Source: Phoenix dactylifera | Lineage: Eukaryota; Streptophyta; Magnoliopsida; Arecales; Arecaceae | DNA: 64,000 nt | Direction of reading: 5' to 3' | Assembly (NCBI RefSeq): GCF_009389715.1 | Contig: NW_024068526.1 | Coordinates: 10,001 to 74,000 of the forward strand | Shown here: positions 1 through 11,284 of the stretch, one piece after another | How the letters are laid out: each line of letters starts with the position of its first letter | Numbering within the stretch: position 1 is the first letter of the stretch | The notes under the pieces: generated by a model | The model's database searches: none | Seen by the model: only the letters and a program-made list of their open reading frames with translations | Told to the model about the DNA's origin: nothing | Made by a program: the position numbers and the translations under genes

Positions 1-1107
1 ATGGGCATGCCATGGCTTTGGCACGCTGGGCACCGTCTTGGCCGACCTTGGAGGCACTTGGCCAAGCATTGGAGGCCTTGGCTTGGCCTAGGCTTGGCCA
101 AGTGTGAATGGGCTTGGCCTATTGCGAAGAGTCACGGCAAAGGTTCGACCGAAGCTCGCGGCGCCCCGGACGGAGCCGGGCCGCTCCCGCCTTTGCCGCG
201 GCGCACGGGCGCCGCCGCCGTCCGGCCGTCGCGGCGGCCGCGCACGGCACTTCGGCTTCCTCCGTCGGCCCTCCCGGGACGCGCGACCCGTGCGACCGGG
301 ACGCGCATCCCGTGCGACCGGGACGCATGTCCGGGCCGTTCCCGTTTGCAACGCTCCTCGGTACTTTGGAACGCTTGGGGTGGGCTTTGGGCGGATGCCC
401 CGCTGGGGTGGTAGGGAGGGGGGGCTGCTGCCGCCGCGGCGGGCCTTCCGCTCCACTCCGCACAAGCCCGCCGTGGGCACTCGCTGCGGGCGTGCCCGGC
501 ACCGTTCGTCCTCGAGGGATTCGGCCCGTCGGCTCGCTCGGATGGGCCACGCGCAGCGGGCCCACGACGGAGCCGGCACGCTCCTTCTGCTGGCGCGGCG
601 CTCGGTCTACGCCTCCGGCCGGCCGTTGCGGCGGCCGTGCACGGCGCTTCGGATCGGTCGGCCCGTCGTCCCGTCCCTGACGAAGTTTTCGCGGCCGCGC
701 GCGCGCGGAGTTGGATCGGCCTTACTTGGTCCGATCCTTCGCCCTCGCATGTTGCGTGGGCTCGGTCCCGTCCCGTTCGGTGAAATCTTTGTCCGCTCTG
801 GTGCGTCCCTGTGGGTTCCTTTGTCGGTTTTGCGGGTTCGGCCGGGCCTTCCGTGCCGGCCCGTCGGCTCGCTCGGATGGGCCCCGCGGAGTTGGCCCAC
901 GACGGAGCCGGCACGCTCCTTCCGCTGGTGCGGCGCTCGGTCTATTCCTTCGGTCGGCCCTTGCGGCGGCCGTGCGCGGTGCTTCGGATCGGTCGGCCGG
1001 TCTTCCCGTCCCTCATGAAGTGTTCGCGGCCGCGCGCGCGCGGAGTTGGATCGGCCTTACTTGGTCCGATCCTTCGCCCTCGCATGTTCCGTGGGCTCGG
1101 TCCCGTC
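1..1107. repeat. GC-rich tandem-repeat block (period about 335 bp)
   Basis: The block is very GC-rich and has no credible gene. Two well-matched units are offset by 335 bp: the stretch with gacggagccggcacgctcc at about 564 recurs at 899, and gcggccgcgcgcgcgcgg at 691 recurs at 1026. A more diverged relative lies near 165-260. The first 120 bases are rich in ttggcc/ggccttgg words. Long open frames occur on both strands because stop codons are rare at this base composition, so I did not annotate them. It could be satellite, rDNA spacer-like or retroelement-derived repeat; I cannot assign it. It ends at the first base of the copia LTR. Confidence 0.7.
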
Positions 1108-2267
1108 TGTTAGATGTATGCCCTAGAAGCCAATTTGGCTGACACATTGTTGATTCTAGGGACATAATTTTGTACTTGACTATTTATTATTGAATAAATA
1201 AAAGGCATCTTTTTCATTCATATTGTTTATGTGTCTATGAATCGTCCAAGAAATTAATAAGATGATGATACATATTCTCAAGAGTTGAGAATTTGAGCCA
1301 TGTATCATTGGTGATTAATTTCTAAATGCTCCTGATCAATGGATCATCACGAGGACGGTGATCGATCCGATCAGTGCACAGATCACTCTCCTTCTGGATG
1401 GACGAGACTTGAGTCCACAGTGTAGGGACACTGAAGTGATAGTGTAGGTGCTTGTTAGAGAACAAGGGTACTGAGCGTGACCAAGACAAGAAGTCACTTG
1501 GATGTCTATCCACTCGTCAGTGACTTGCTTGATGTTGCAGTAGTGTGACTGGTCCTTTGACCTGCGGTGCTTCGGCTACTCACAGTGAGGTTATTGTAGT
1601 TTGACTGCACACATACATGGTCTCTAGCCATATGGGTCCATGCAGTGTAGATTGGCTGCAGTAGGTTCACTGTAGGAGTAGGGTATGCACCTACAAGGAA
1701 TCTATCGACCTTGATAGAAGAGGAGTGATCCTATGTGATTTGTTAGACTGAGTTCTAAGACCTTGGCCAGGGCAGTAAAGTGGAGAAAGAGTTTTCCACT
1801 ATCGAACTCAAGTCGAATAAATCTTGACATATGACAGACGATGGGGTTTGACGAGTTGTCCATGACCTCCGTCCTGTAGGGATCCACGATAGTAGGACTG
1901 TATCACACGTTAACTGCACCTAGAGGTTCATCATTCCATTCTGCTGGGTAGCCACTACATGCTGCTAGGTGTCACTGGTGGATGGTGGGACTCATAGGGA
2001 TTATCTTGATGATCGATAAACCCTAATGAGTTGAGTTGGAATCGTTCCAACCCATTGAAAGGAGTTTTCAATGATATAGTGATAGAGATCACAATATATC
2101 TCACTACCAGTCAGAATAGAACCTATGGGGTCACACACACTAGAAGTATTGACCGATCCGATGGTTGAAATCGTGATTAGGAATCACAAGAAATCAATTT
2201 GATTGATAAAAAGTTGAAGAAGGAAAAAGGAATTAATTAATTGGACTTGAAACAAGAATCCTACTTC

Positions 2268-2690
2268 GGGTAGGATTCCTAGAGTCCTAATTGGATTAGG
2301 ACTGGGAATCCTAGTTGGAGTAGGACTGGAATTCCTATTTGGAATAGGATTCCTACAATCCTAATGAGATTAGGAATTTTGAATTAAAATTGGATTCCTA
2401 CTTGGAGTAGGATTCCTAGAAATCCTAATTGGATTAGGACTTCGGATTCAAATAGAGTCCTAATTGGATTAGGACTAAAATTAAAATACATCCTAATTGG
2501 ATTAGGATTCCTTAAGTCTAAATTAATTATTAATCTAATGAATCAACATGACTCCTAATTGGATTAGGATTGAAGAGTTCAATTGAGTCATTGATTCATT
2601 CAAGTCCTAATTGGATAGGACTAGCATAGATGGAACCCAATTTGGTTAAGCCTAATTGGATTAGGATTAACCACATTAGGGCATCCAAAT
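2268..2690. repeat. cluster of 16-bp near-palindromes in the LTR
   Basis: The near-palindrome cctaattggattagga occurs about six times exactly in this stretch (near 2286, 2420, 2457, 2488, 2551, 2649). Several variants, such as cctacttggagtagga and cctatttggaatagga, are interspersed. The same cluster is in the 3' LTR at about 10110-10510. It lies upstream of the likely LTR promoter and so in probable U3. Confidence 0.8.
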
Positions 2691-2837
2691 CCTTTACCTA
2701 ATGAGGATTAGGGCAACCATGAAGGAGGGGCACACGCCCCTCCTCCTTTCATATTGCTTGGTGCGGCAAAAAGAGGGCCGGCGCCCCTCTTGGAATTATT
2801 TCAAGGGCAGCTCCTAAAAGTTAGGAGCTCCACTTGT

Positions 2838-2846
2838 TATTTAAAG
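2838..2846 (+). promoter_or_regulatory. possible TATA box of the copia LTR
   Basis: The sequence tatttaaag sits in the 3' third of the LTR, just downstream of the palindrome cluster, and is conserved at 10679-10687. No better TATA candidate is visible nearby. Assignment is by position and composition only. Confidence 0.3.
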
Positions 2847-3451
2847 AGGGCTTCATGGGGGCTGACTAATAGAAGAGAAGGCTTCTTCCTTGCTGCCGTT
2901 ACGCCCCCCCTCTTGACTCCTCCTTTGGTTCAGCCGCCATTAGCAAAAGGGAAAAGAAGAGGAGGCCTCTCCCTCCTCTTGGTCTCTTCCTTGCTTCAAC
3001 GCGTCTGAAGAGAAGGAAGGCTGCGAAGGGATTTGATTCTTCCTTCCTCCTTCTTCATCCTTCTTCTTCCTCCTCTCAAGCTGCAATCAAGAGTTGATTG
3101 GAAAGAGAGGACATCAGCCATCAAAGCTATCTCTGCAAGGGAGCTAGTACCCCGGTGAGATAGAGAGCTTGGATCGGATCCTGCTTCGTGTGGATACCCG
3201 TAGAGGCCGGACGTTTGAACGGCTTCAAGCGAACCCTCTTCCAAAACCACGAATTCAGATTTGCGGTGATCATCTACCCGCGCAAGGTGAAGATTTGATC
3301 TTCCTATTAGTTTTAAAAGTTTTAATTCTTACCTAATTACGAAAGGTCTCGAAACAACGTTCATGCGATGAACGTCGAACCCGTGCATGCCGATTCCGCT
3401 GCCATCTGAAAAATTTTTGAAATATCAGCGGCATGGGCGGGTTCCCAACAG

Positions 3452-3463
3452 TGGTATCAGAGC
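3452..3463 (+). other. copia primer binding site (initiator tRNA-Met)
   Basis: The sequence tggtatcagagc lies two bases after the LTR end. It is the standard plant primer site complementary to the 3' end of initiator tRNA-Met. Confidence 0.95.
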
Positions 3464-5005
3464 CTAGGCTTCGTAGATTAAGGTAAGAATTAAATATCTA
3501 AAGGCATATTAGATCTGAAAATTAAATGATCATGCATGCTGAAAAATTCTGCATGCAGATTTTTCAGGGGTGCTGATTTTTACATGCTGATTTTTATGTG
3601 ATAAAAAGATGATTCTAATTGCATTGTTAATGGGATTACAAAGTTTAGAATCATGATTAGCATGATCAGCGACCTATGTCATGATATAATCAGTTAAGTT
3701 TCAGATCTGAAAATTATAATTGTTGCATACGGTGATGATCATAGGATTCAACCCCTTTTGGTATCAAATGTAATGACCTGCGATGTGATCTGCGATGTCA
3801 TGTAATTTTTCAGATGCTTGCATGCATCTTATTTGATGTTTTGAGAGGCCTGCGTGCCTCCTAAAAGGAGATGTAAATTATTTTTATTTTTATTTTACAT
3901 CTGGTTGTATTTCTGTGATGTGATGTACATCAACGATCAAGTTGAAGACAATGCATGAGATGAACAGGGGTCTAAGCGGTTGATGGCGATGGGATCAAGA
4001 GTTGATCAAGGATCGAATCAAGGAAGCTTGGATCCAATTCAAGAGTTGAAGACCACTTGATCGATTGATGTGCATGTGCTTGTAATACGACCTAATTAGA
4101 ATCCATGATCATCACCTAGTTAAAGTTTAGCTTTAATTATTGCCGCGATTATAACTGCCTGCAATGCGCCGTTTGCATGTGATGTGAATGAGAGTCGGGT
4201 AGATAGGTCTACATGTGATGTAGCAAACCCAATTGAGACCTAAATCAAAACCTCCTCAATCAAGTCGAGAGTGAACCGACATGAGCAAGTCATATTAGAT
4301 TAATTGATCTAATTGGTGTCTAGGAAAGCATGAAAGGTGGTTACTTAATTAGGACCTTACTCTCTGAGTAAGGGGAGCCTCCCACCTGCTTACCTGGCCA
4401 ATTGTTCGATTACCTCTTATGAAAGGCTCAAGTTGCAAACACTAAGACCTGATTAACCAATATTAAGTCAATAGGTCTTCCACTGTAGTAGAGCTGCTAA
4501 GGCCTTTCTGATGTTGACTTGTCTCGGCTGGATACAGTGGTCAAGTTGCATTGGGGGGGCTGGACCTCTCTATAGACATGAGATGTTGTAGGGTAAAGGT
4601 GGGGTTGGGCACCAATAACTGTTAGGTGAGGACCCAATGACGACTTTATTCCTACGGTTATACAGTGGGTCTGACTTAACTAAGAAATGGGACCAATAAC
4701 TGTTAGGTGAGGTCTTCATGGCTTAGAGACCAAGTTGCACTGCAACATGCTTGAGAAGCATTGTACAAGAGTTGTACACTCATCCATCTATGTGTCACCA
4801 ATAACTGTTAGGTGAGGTGGCATGTAAATTGGTGGGACCGCAGTACCCACTAGAAACCCTAGTCGTGTGGGATTTCCGTTTTCCTACCAGGGGAGTGTGA
4901 GGAATTCGAGAAAATAGTGGGAGTCACATTTGTTCTAAAAGACCTTAGGACAGATTAGGATCAAGTACAAAAGTCTAACTAGAATCTTTACTCTCTGCAG
5001 ATACA
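3464..5005 (+). other. copia leader with a 20-nt motif in three copies
   Basis: This is an untranslated leader of about 1.5 kb between the primer site and gag, with no credible open frame. The motif ccaataactgttaggtgagg occurs at about 4612, 4693 and 4798, with spacings of 81 and 105 nt. It could be a packaging, dimerisation or translation signal, or a simple duplication; nothing in the sequence decides. Confidence 0.75.
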
Positions 5006-5745
5006 ATGTCGGCTTCAAACCCTTTGACCCGTATTCTTGAGACCAACCGACTGACCGGAACCAATTACAAGGACTGGCTTAGAAATCTCAAAATAGTTTT
5101 GGACTGTGAGAAGATAGGCTACATACTCGATTCAGATATCCCCACATTACCAGCACGTCCCACTGATGTTCAGCGTGAGATGCATAAAAAGTGGTTGGAC
5201 GATGACATTAGAGTAAAATGCTATATGATGGCATCTATGTCTAATGAACTCCAATGCCAGCATGAAAATATAAAGACTGCTAGGGACATACTGGCACACC
5301 TGCAAGAGTTGTATGGTGAGCAGAGTCGCACAGCTCGTTTTGAAGTGTCCAAGAGGCTTTTCAAAGCGAAGATGCGCGAGGGGCAGTCTGTCCATGATCA
5401 CGGTCTGACCATGATCAAGGACCTAGAGGAGCTTGAGAAGCTCGGTATGGACATGCACAAGGAATTGCAAGTGGATTTGATCCTACAGTCACTTCCTGAT
5501 TCATTTGGTCAGTTTATAGTAAACTACCACATGAATAAGATTGAATGCACTAAGACTGAACTAATCAACATGTTGGTAACTGCTGAGGGAGCCTTGAAAG
5601 GTTCAAGGGGCAATGTCCTCGCTGCTGAGTTGACTTCTGGTTCCAAGAGAAAGTCTACTTGGAAGAAAAAGAAGCCTGCAAAGAAGCAGAAGAAAGACAA
5701 GAAGCCAAAGAAGGAAGTTCAAAAGAAAAGGCTAACGACAAAGGA
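5006..5745 (+). pseudogene. copia gag (capsid) with downstream frame break
   Basis: This encodes the retrotransposon capsid protein, which packages element RNA in cytoplasmic particles. The start is the first ATG after the leader. The N-terminal part shows the copia gag pattern: LTGTNYKDWLRNLKIVLD near residues 16-33, then a UBN2-type helical region to about residue 190, then a lysine-rich tail. The zinc knuckle is read in a different frame from the capsid part (it starts near 5746: C-X2-C-X4-H-X4-C, CFHCNVEGHWKRNC). A single-base frame change therefore lies between about 5690 and 5745. If read through, the first frame ends at 5812. The downstream pol fragments continue the same original polyprotein. 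Confidence 0.9.
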
Positions 5746-7400
5746 AAATGTTTCCACTGCAATGTCGAAGGCCACTGGAAGAGAAACTGTCCTTCATACC
5801 TCGAGAGCCTGAAGAACAAGAAAGGTGACACACCTTCAGAAGGTATAGACTTGCTCATTATTGAAACTAATCTAACGGTTTCTTCTACTTCTAGTTGGGT
5901 TATAGATTCTGGTTCTAGTGCTCATTTGTGCACTACCATGCAGGGTCTAAAGGAAAGTAGAAGGCTGGCGGAAGGTGCGGTAACCCTTCGGGTTGGCAAC
6001 GGGGCAAAAGTTGCTGCTGTGGCTGTGGGCACCTACCATCTGCGACTACCGTCTGGATTTAGTTTAATACTTAGAGACTGTTATTATGTACCTGTTGCTA
6101 GCAGAAATTTGATTTCTGTTTCATGTCTAGCACAGGAAGGTCATGTTTTTACATTTGACAAAGACTGCTGTTCTATTTATTTAAGAAATAAAATAGTCGC
6201 ACGTGGTTTTATGATTGACAGTCTCTATCATTTACATATGGATGTATCTGTGAATGTTACCGAGCAAGATGTGAGTGCCAAAGGATCCAAAAGATCCAGA
6301 GATGAGATAAACCAAAGATATTTGTGGCACCTCAGACTTGGCCATATTGGAGAAGACAGAATGAACAAAATGGATAAAGATGGGCTTTTAGGCTCATTGA
6401 CTTCCGAGTCATATCCAGTTTGCGAGTCCTGTCTTCAAGGAAAAATGGCTAGACTGCCCTTTGTAGGACATGGGGAGAGGACCACTGAAATACTTACCCT
6501 AGTACATACAGATGTATGTGGCCCATTCGATGTGCTAGCCAGGGGACGTTATTCTTACTTCATTACCTTTACCGATGATTATTCACGGTATGGGTATGTG
6601 TATCTTATGAGACACAAGTCTGAATCCTTTGAAAAGTTCAAAGAGTTCAAGAATGAAGTAGAAAAACAAACTGGAAAACCTCTTAAGGCTCTTCGATCAG
6701 ATCGAGGAGGAGAATACCTTAGTGGGGAATTCCGGGACTATCTCAAAGAAAACGGCATAGTCTCACAATGGACACCTCCGGGTACACCTCAACTCAACGG
6801 GGGTGTCAGAGAGGAGGAAATCGGACCCTATTGGATATGGTCAGGTCCATGATGAGCTTCACTGATTTACCTATGTTTCCTTTGGGGAGATGCCTTACTC
6901 ACAGCGATTTATTTATTGAATAGAGTTCCCTCTAAATCCGTTCCTACCACACCGTATGAGATATGGCATGGTAAGAAACCAAGTCTGGGTCATCTCAAGA
7001 TTTGGGGGTGTCCGGCCCACGTCAAGCGACTACAGGCGGACAAGTTAGAGGCTAGGACCATAAGTGCTCGTTTTATAGGATATCCTAAAGAGTCATTAGG
7101 ATACAATTTTTACGTCTCAGAGGATCACAATGTGTTTGTGAGCCGTCATGCCATCTTCTTGGAAAATCAGTTTATCCTTGATAGAGGCAGTGGGAGGAAA
7201 ATTGAGCTTGAAGAGAAAGTCTCTGAAAAGCAACGAGTCATGGATCCTATAGAACCCATTCATACAGAGCCAGTACACGATGTCCCTCAACCACCTCGTA
7301 GATCTAGTAGGGTCTCCCATCCTCCCGATAGATACTTAGGTATACTAGAAGAGGATACCGAGGAAATGTTCCTAGTGGGAGATAGGGATCACATACAGGA
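5746..7400 (+). pseudogene. copia pol: zinc knuckle, protease and integrase, frameshifted
   Basis: Order of motifs: CCHC zinc knuckle (about 5746-5790), aspartic protease with active-site WVIDSGSSAHLC (about 5896-5931), and pre-integrase HHCC finger (WHLRLGHIGEDRM, CESCLQGKM; about 6324-6450). The integrase core follows, with HTDVCGPFD and the second catalytic Asp in LRSDRGGEY (about 6507-6720). Three single-base disruptions lie close together: the G run 6799-6803, the A run 6818-6820, and near 6879-6880. They end the long frame at 6852 and take the catalytic glutamate region out of frame. The integrase C-terminal part ([20 protein letters not shown]) resumes from about 6916. The clustering in homopolymers could be real decay or sequencing error. 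Confidence 0.92.
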
Positions 7401-8934
7401 TCCCAAAACCTACAACGAGGCGATATCTGATATCGATTCCGAGAAATGGCTGAAAGCTATGAAGTCAGAGATAGACTCCATGCATTCCAACCAAGTCTGG
7501 ACCTTAGTAGATCCACCAGAAGGTATTGTACCTATTGGATGCAAATGGATCTACAAAAGGAAAATAGGTTCGGATGGAGAGGTAGAGACCTATAAGGCAA
7601 GGCTTGTGGCGAAAAGGGTATAGTCAGCGCGAAGGCATTGACTATCAGGAGACCTTTTCACCTGTAGCCATGCTAAAATCCATCCGAACATTGCTTGCCA
7701 TTGCAGCATTTCATGATTATGAAATCTGGCAGATGGATGTGAAAACTGCTTTCCTGAATGGATATCTTGATGAAGATATCTATATGGAACAGCCTTTGGG
7801 TTTCACTTCCAGTGATGGAGATCACAAGGTCTGCAAGCTGCAAAGGTCCATCTATGGACTAAAGCAAGCCTCTCGGAGTTGGAACACTCGTTTCGATGAT
7901 GCAATCAAAACGTTTGATTTCATCAAAAACGAAGAGGAACCATGTGTTTATAAAAAGGTTAGTGGGAGTGCTGTCATTTTTCTCGTACTGTACGTAGATG
8001 ACATTCTCCTGATTGGGAATGATATTCCCATGTTAACCTCGGTCAAGGTCTGGTTGTCAAAAGAATTCTCCATGAAAGACCTTGGGGAAGCATCCTATAT
8101 TTTGGGAATAAAGGTCTATAGAGATAGATCTAAAAGGATGCTTGGCCTTTCACAGAAGATGTACATAGAGGAGGTGCTGAAGAGGTTCAGCATGGAAAAC
8201 TCCAAGAGGGGTCTCTTACCCCTAAGGCATGGAATTCATCTCTCCAAGAAGATGTGCCCCAACACATCTGAGGAGATTCAACGTATGAGCAAGATTCCTT
8301 ATGCATCGGCAATAGGAAGCCTCATGTATGCCATGCTATGTACACGACCTGATATAGCTCTTGCTGTGAGTGTCACAAGCAGATATCAGTCGAATCCAGG
8401 TGAAGAACACTGGACAGCTGTGAAGAACAGTCTTAAGTACTTGAGAAGAACTAAGGACATGTTCTTGGTCTTTGGGAGAAGATCAGAGTTGAAGGTAGAA
8501 AGATGCACACATATTGATGATAGAAAGTCAACATCAGAATATGTGCAATTGTGGTTCAGTAAATTGGAAGAGTTCCAAACAACCGATCATTATAGATTCT
8601 ACCTTAGAAGCTGAATGTTAAGCCGTATCTAAGGGTGCAGTGGAAACCTTCTGATTAAAAGTTAATTGCAGAATTAGGTGTAATGTCATTAGATGCCATG
8701 ACACTTTACTGCGATAACATTGGCACCATAACACTAGCTATGGAGCCATGGTCTCATCAGAAGTCCAAGCACATAGAGCGGCGCTTCCATTTCATACGCG
8801 ACTATGATATAGAGGTGCAGAGAGTAGACTCCGCGGATAACGTGGCAGACCCTTTCACTAAGCAGCTGAGTCAGCAAAAGACTGAAGCCCACCTTGAGAA
8901 GATGGGCGTAAGATATATGACCAATTGGCTTTAG
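7400..8934 (+). pseudogene. copia pol: reverse transcriptase and RNase H, frameshifted
   Basis: The RT copies element RNA into cDNA and RNase H removes the RNA strand. The RT N-terminal part is in one frame ([29 protein letters not shown]) and stops at 7621 after an A run at 7612-7615. The rest continues one frame over with GIDYQETFSPVAMLKSIRTL, QMDVKTAFLNG, YGLKQASRSW and the catalytic YVDDILLIGND. RNase H begins near 8500 but is damaged: IDDRKSTS is present, the preceding catalytic region looks shortened, and the frame closes at 8614. The C-terminal part (LYCDNIGTITLAM, KSKHIERRFHFIRD, DNVADPFTKQL) is read from 8683 to 8934. Confidence 0.92.
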
Positions 8935-8935
8935 T

Positions 8936-8948
8936 GCAAGTGGGAGAT
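8936..8948 (+). other. copia polypurine tract
   Basis: The sequence gcaagtgggagat abuts the first base of the 3' LTR, the position and composition expected for the plus-strand primer. Confidence 0.85.
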
Positions 8949-11284
8949 TGTTAGATGTATGCCCTAGAAGCCAATTTGGCTGACACATTGTTGATTCTAG
9001 GGACATAATTTTGTACTTGACTATTTATTATTGAATAAATAAAAGGCATCTTTTTCATTCATATTGTTTATGTGTCTATGAATCGTCCAAGAAATTAATA
9101 AGATGATGATACATATTCTCAAGAGTTGAGAATTTGAGCCATGTATCATTGGTGATTAATTTCTAAATGCTCCTGATCAATGGATCATCACGAGGACGGT
9201 GATCGATCCGATCAGTGCACAGATCACTCTCCTTCTGGATGGACGAGACTTGAGTCCACAGTGTAGGGACACTGAAGTGATAGTGCAGGTGCTTGTTAGA
9301 GAACAAGGGTACTGAGCGTGACCAAGACAAGAAGTCACTTGGATGTCTATCCACTCGTCAGTGACTTGCTTGATGTTGCAGTAGTGTGACTGGTCCTTTG
9401 ACCTGCGGTGCTTCGGCTACTCACAGTGAGGTTATTGTAGTTTGACTGCACACATACATGGTCTCTAGCCATATGGGTCCATGCAGTGTAGATTGGCTGC
9501 AGTAGGTTCACTGTAGGAGTAGGGTATGCACCTACAAGGAATCTATCGACCTTGATAGAAGAGGAGTGATCCTATGTGATTTGTTAGACTGAGTTCTAAG
9601 ACCTTGGCCAGGGCAGTAAAGTGGAGAAAGAGTTTTCCACTATCGAACTCAAGTCGAATAAATCTTGACATATGACAGACGATGGGGTTTGACGAGTTGT
9701 CCATGACCTCCGTCCTGTAGGGATCCACGATAGTAGGACTGTATCACACGTTAACTGCACCTAGAGGTTCATCATTCCATTCTGCTGGGTAGCCACTACA
9801 TGCTGCTAGGTGTCACTGGTGGATGGTGGGACTCATAGGGATTATCTTGATGATCGATAAACCCTAATGAGTTGAGTTGGAATCGTTCCAACCCATTGAA
9901 AGGAGTTTTCAATGATATAGTGATAGAGATCACAATATATCTCACTACCAGTCAGAATAGAACCTATGGGGTCACACACACTAGAAGTATTGACCGATCC
10001 GATGGTTGAAATCGTGATTAGGAATCACAAGAAATCAATTTGATTGATAAAAAGTTGAAGAAGGAAAAAGGAATTAATTAATTGGACTTGAAACAAGAAT
10101 CCTACTTCGGGTAGGATTCCTAGAGTCCTAATTGGATTAGGACTGGGAATCCTAGTTGGAGTAGGACTGGAATTCCTATTTGGAATAGGATTCCTACAAT
10201 CCTAATGAGATTAGGAATTTTGAATTAAAATTGGATTCCTACTTGGAGTAGGATTCCTAGAAATCCTAATTGGATTAGGACTTCGGATTCAAATAGAGTC
10301 CTAATTGGATTAGGACTAAAATTAAAATACATCCTAATTGGATTAGGATTCCTTAAGTCTAAATTAATTATTAATCTAATGAATCAACATGACTCCTAAT
10401 TGGATTAGGATTGAAGAGTTCAATTGAGTCATGATTCATTCAAGTCCTAATTGGATTAGGACTAGCATAGATTGAACCCAATTTGGTTAAGCCTAATTGG
10501 ATTAGGACTTAACCACATTAGGGCATCCAAATCCTTACCTAATGAGGATTAGGGCAACCATGAAGGAGGGGCACACGCCCCTCCTCCTTTCATATTGCTT
10601 GGTGCGGCAACAAGAGGGGCCGGCGCCCCTCTTGGAATTATTTCAAGGGAGCTCCTAAAAGTTAGGAGCTCCACTTGTTATTTAAAGAAGGCTTCATGGG
10701 GGCTGACCTAATAGAAGAGAAGGCTTCTTCCTTGCTGCCGTACGCCCCCCTCTTGCTCCTCCTTTGGTTCAGCCGCCATTAGCAAAGGGAAAAGAAGAGG
10801 AGGCCTCTCCCTCCTCTTGGTCTTCTTCCTTGGCTTCAACGCGTGTGAAGAGAAGAAGGCTGCGAAGGGATTTGATCTTCTTCCTCTTCTTCATCCTTCT
10901 TCTTCCTCCTCTCAAGTGCAATCAAGAGTTGATTGAAAGAGAGGACATCAGCCATCAAAGCTATCTCTGCAAGGGAGCTAGTACCCCGGTGAGATAGAGA
11001 GCTTGGATCGGATCCTGCTTCGTGTGGATACCCGTAGAGGCCGGACGTTTGAACGGCTTCAAGCGAACCCTCTTCCAAAACCACGAATTCAGATTTGCGG
11101 TGATCATCTACCCGCGCAAGGTGAAGATTTGATCTTCCTATTAGTTTTAAAAGTTTTAATTCTTACCTAATTACGAAAGGTCTCGAAACAACGTTCATGC
11201 GATGAACGTCGAACCCGTGCATGCCGATTCCGCTGCCATCTGAAAAATTTTTGAAATATCAGCGGCATGGGCGGGTTCCCAACA
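8949..11284 (+). repeat. copia 3' LTR
   Basis: This is the 2336-bp partner of 1108-3450, with the same terminal TGTT and AACA. It carries the palindrome cluster (about 10110-10510) and the TATA-like site (10679-10687). The right flank begins ctcaaagcc, unlike the left flank of the element. Confidence 0.95.

Larger units (their letters stand above)
1108..3450 (+). repeat. copia 5' LTR
   Basis: This 2343-bp repeat starts TGTT and ends AACA, the short terminal inverted repeat expected of LTRs. It is nearly identical to 8949-11284. By eye, the first 1.46 kb differs at one site and the last 350 bp shows none. About 20 differences, mostly single-base indels, fall between about 2570 and 3100. The primer site begins two bases downstream. 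Confidence 0.95.
1108..11284 (+). mobile_element. Ty1/copia LTR retrotransposon, structurally near-complete, coding region broken
   Basis: The element has two direct LTRs of about 2.34 kb beginning TGTTAGATG and ending CCCAACA. It has a methionine-initiator primer site, a 1.5-kb leader, and gag, protease, integrase, reverse transcriptase and RNase H in copia order (integrase before RT). A purine tract abuts the 3' LTR. The coding region carries several frameshifts, so this copy is probably not autonomous. The flanking pentamers (ccgtc at 1103-1107, ctcaa at 11285-11289) do not match. An Angela/Tork-type lineage is possible from the large LTR and gag type, but I did not resolve it. Confidence 0.95.

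Noticed and set aside
104..1018. Long open frames on both strands of the GC-rich block
   Set aside because: Several frames are open at once, the sequence is tandemly repeated and Arg/Pro-rich, and no domain is visible. Stop codons are simply rare at this composition.
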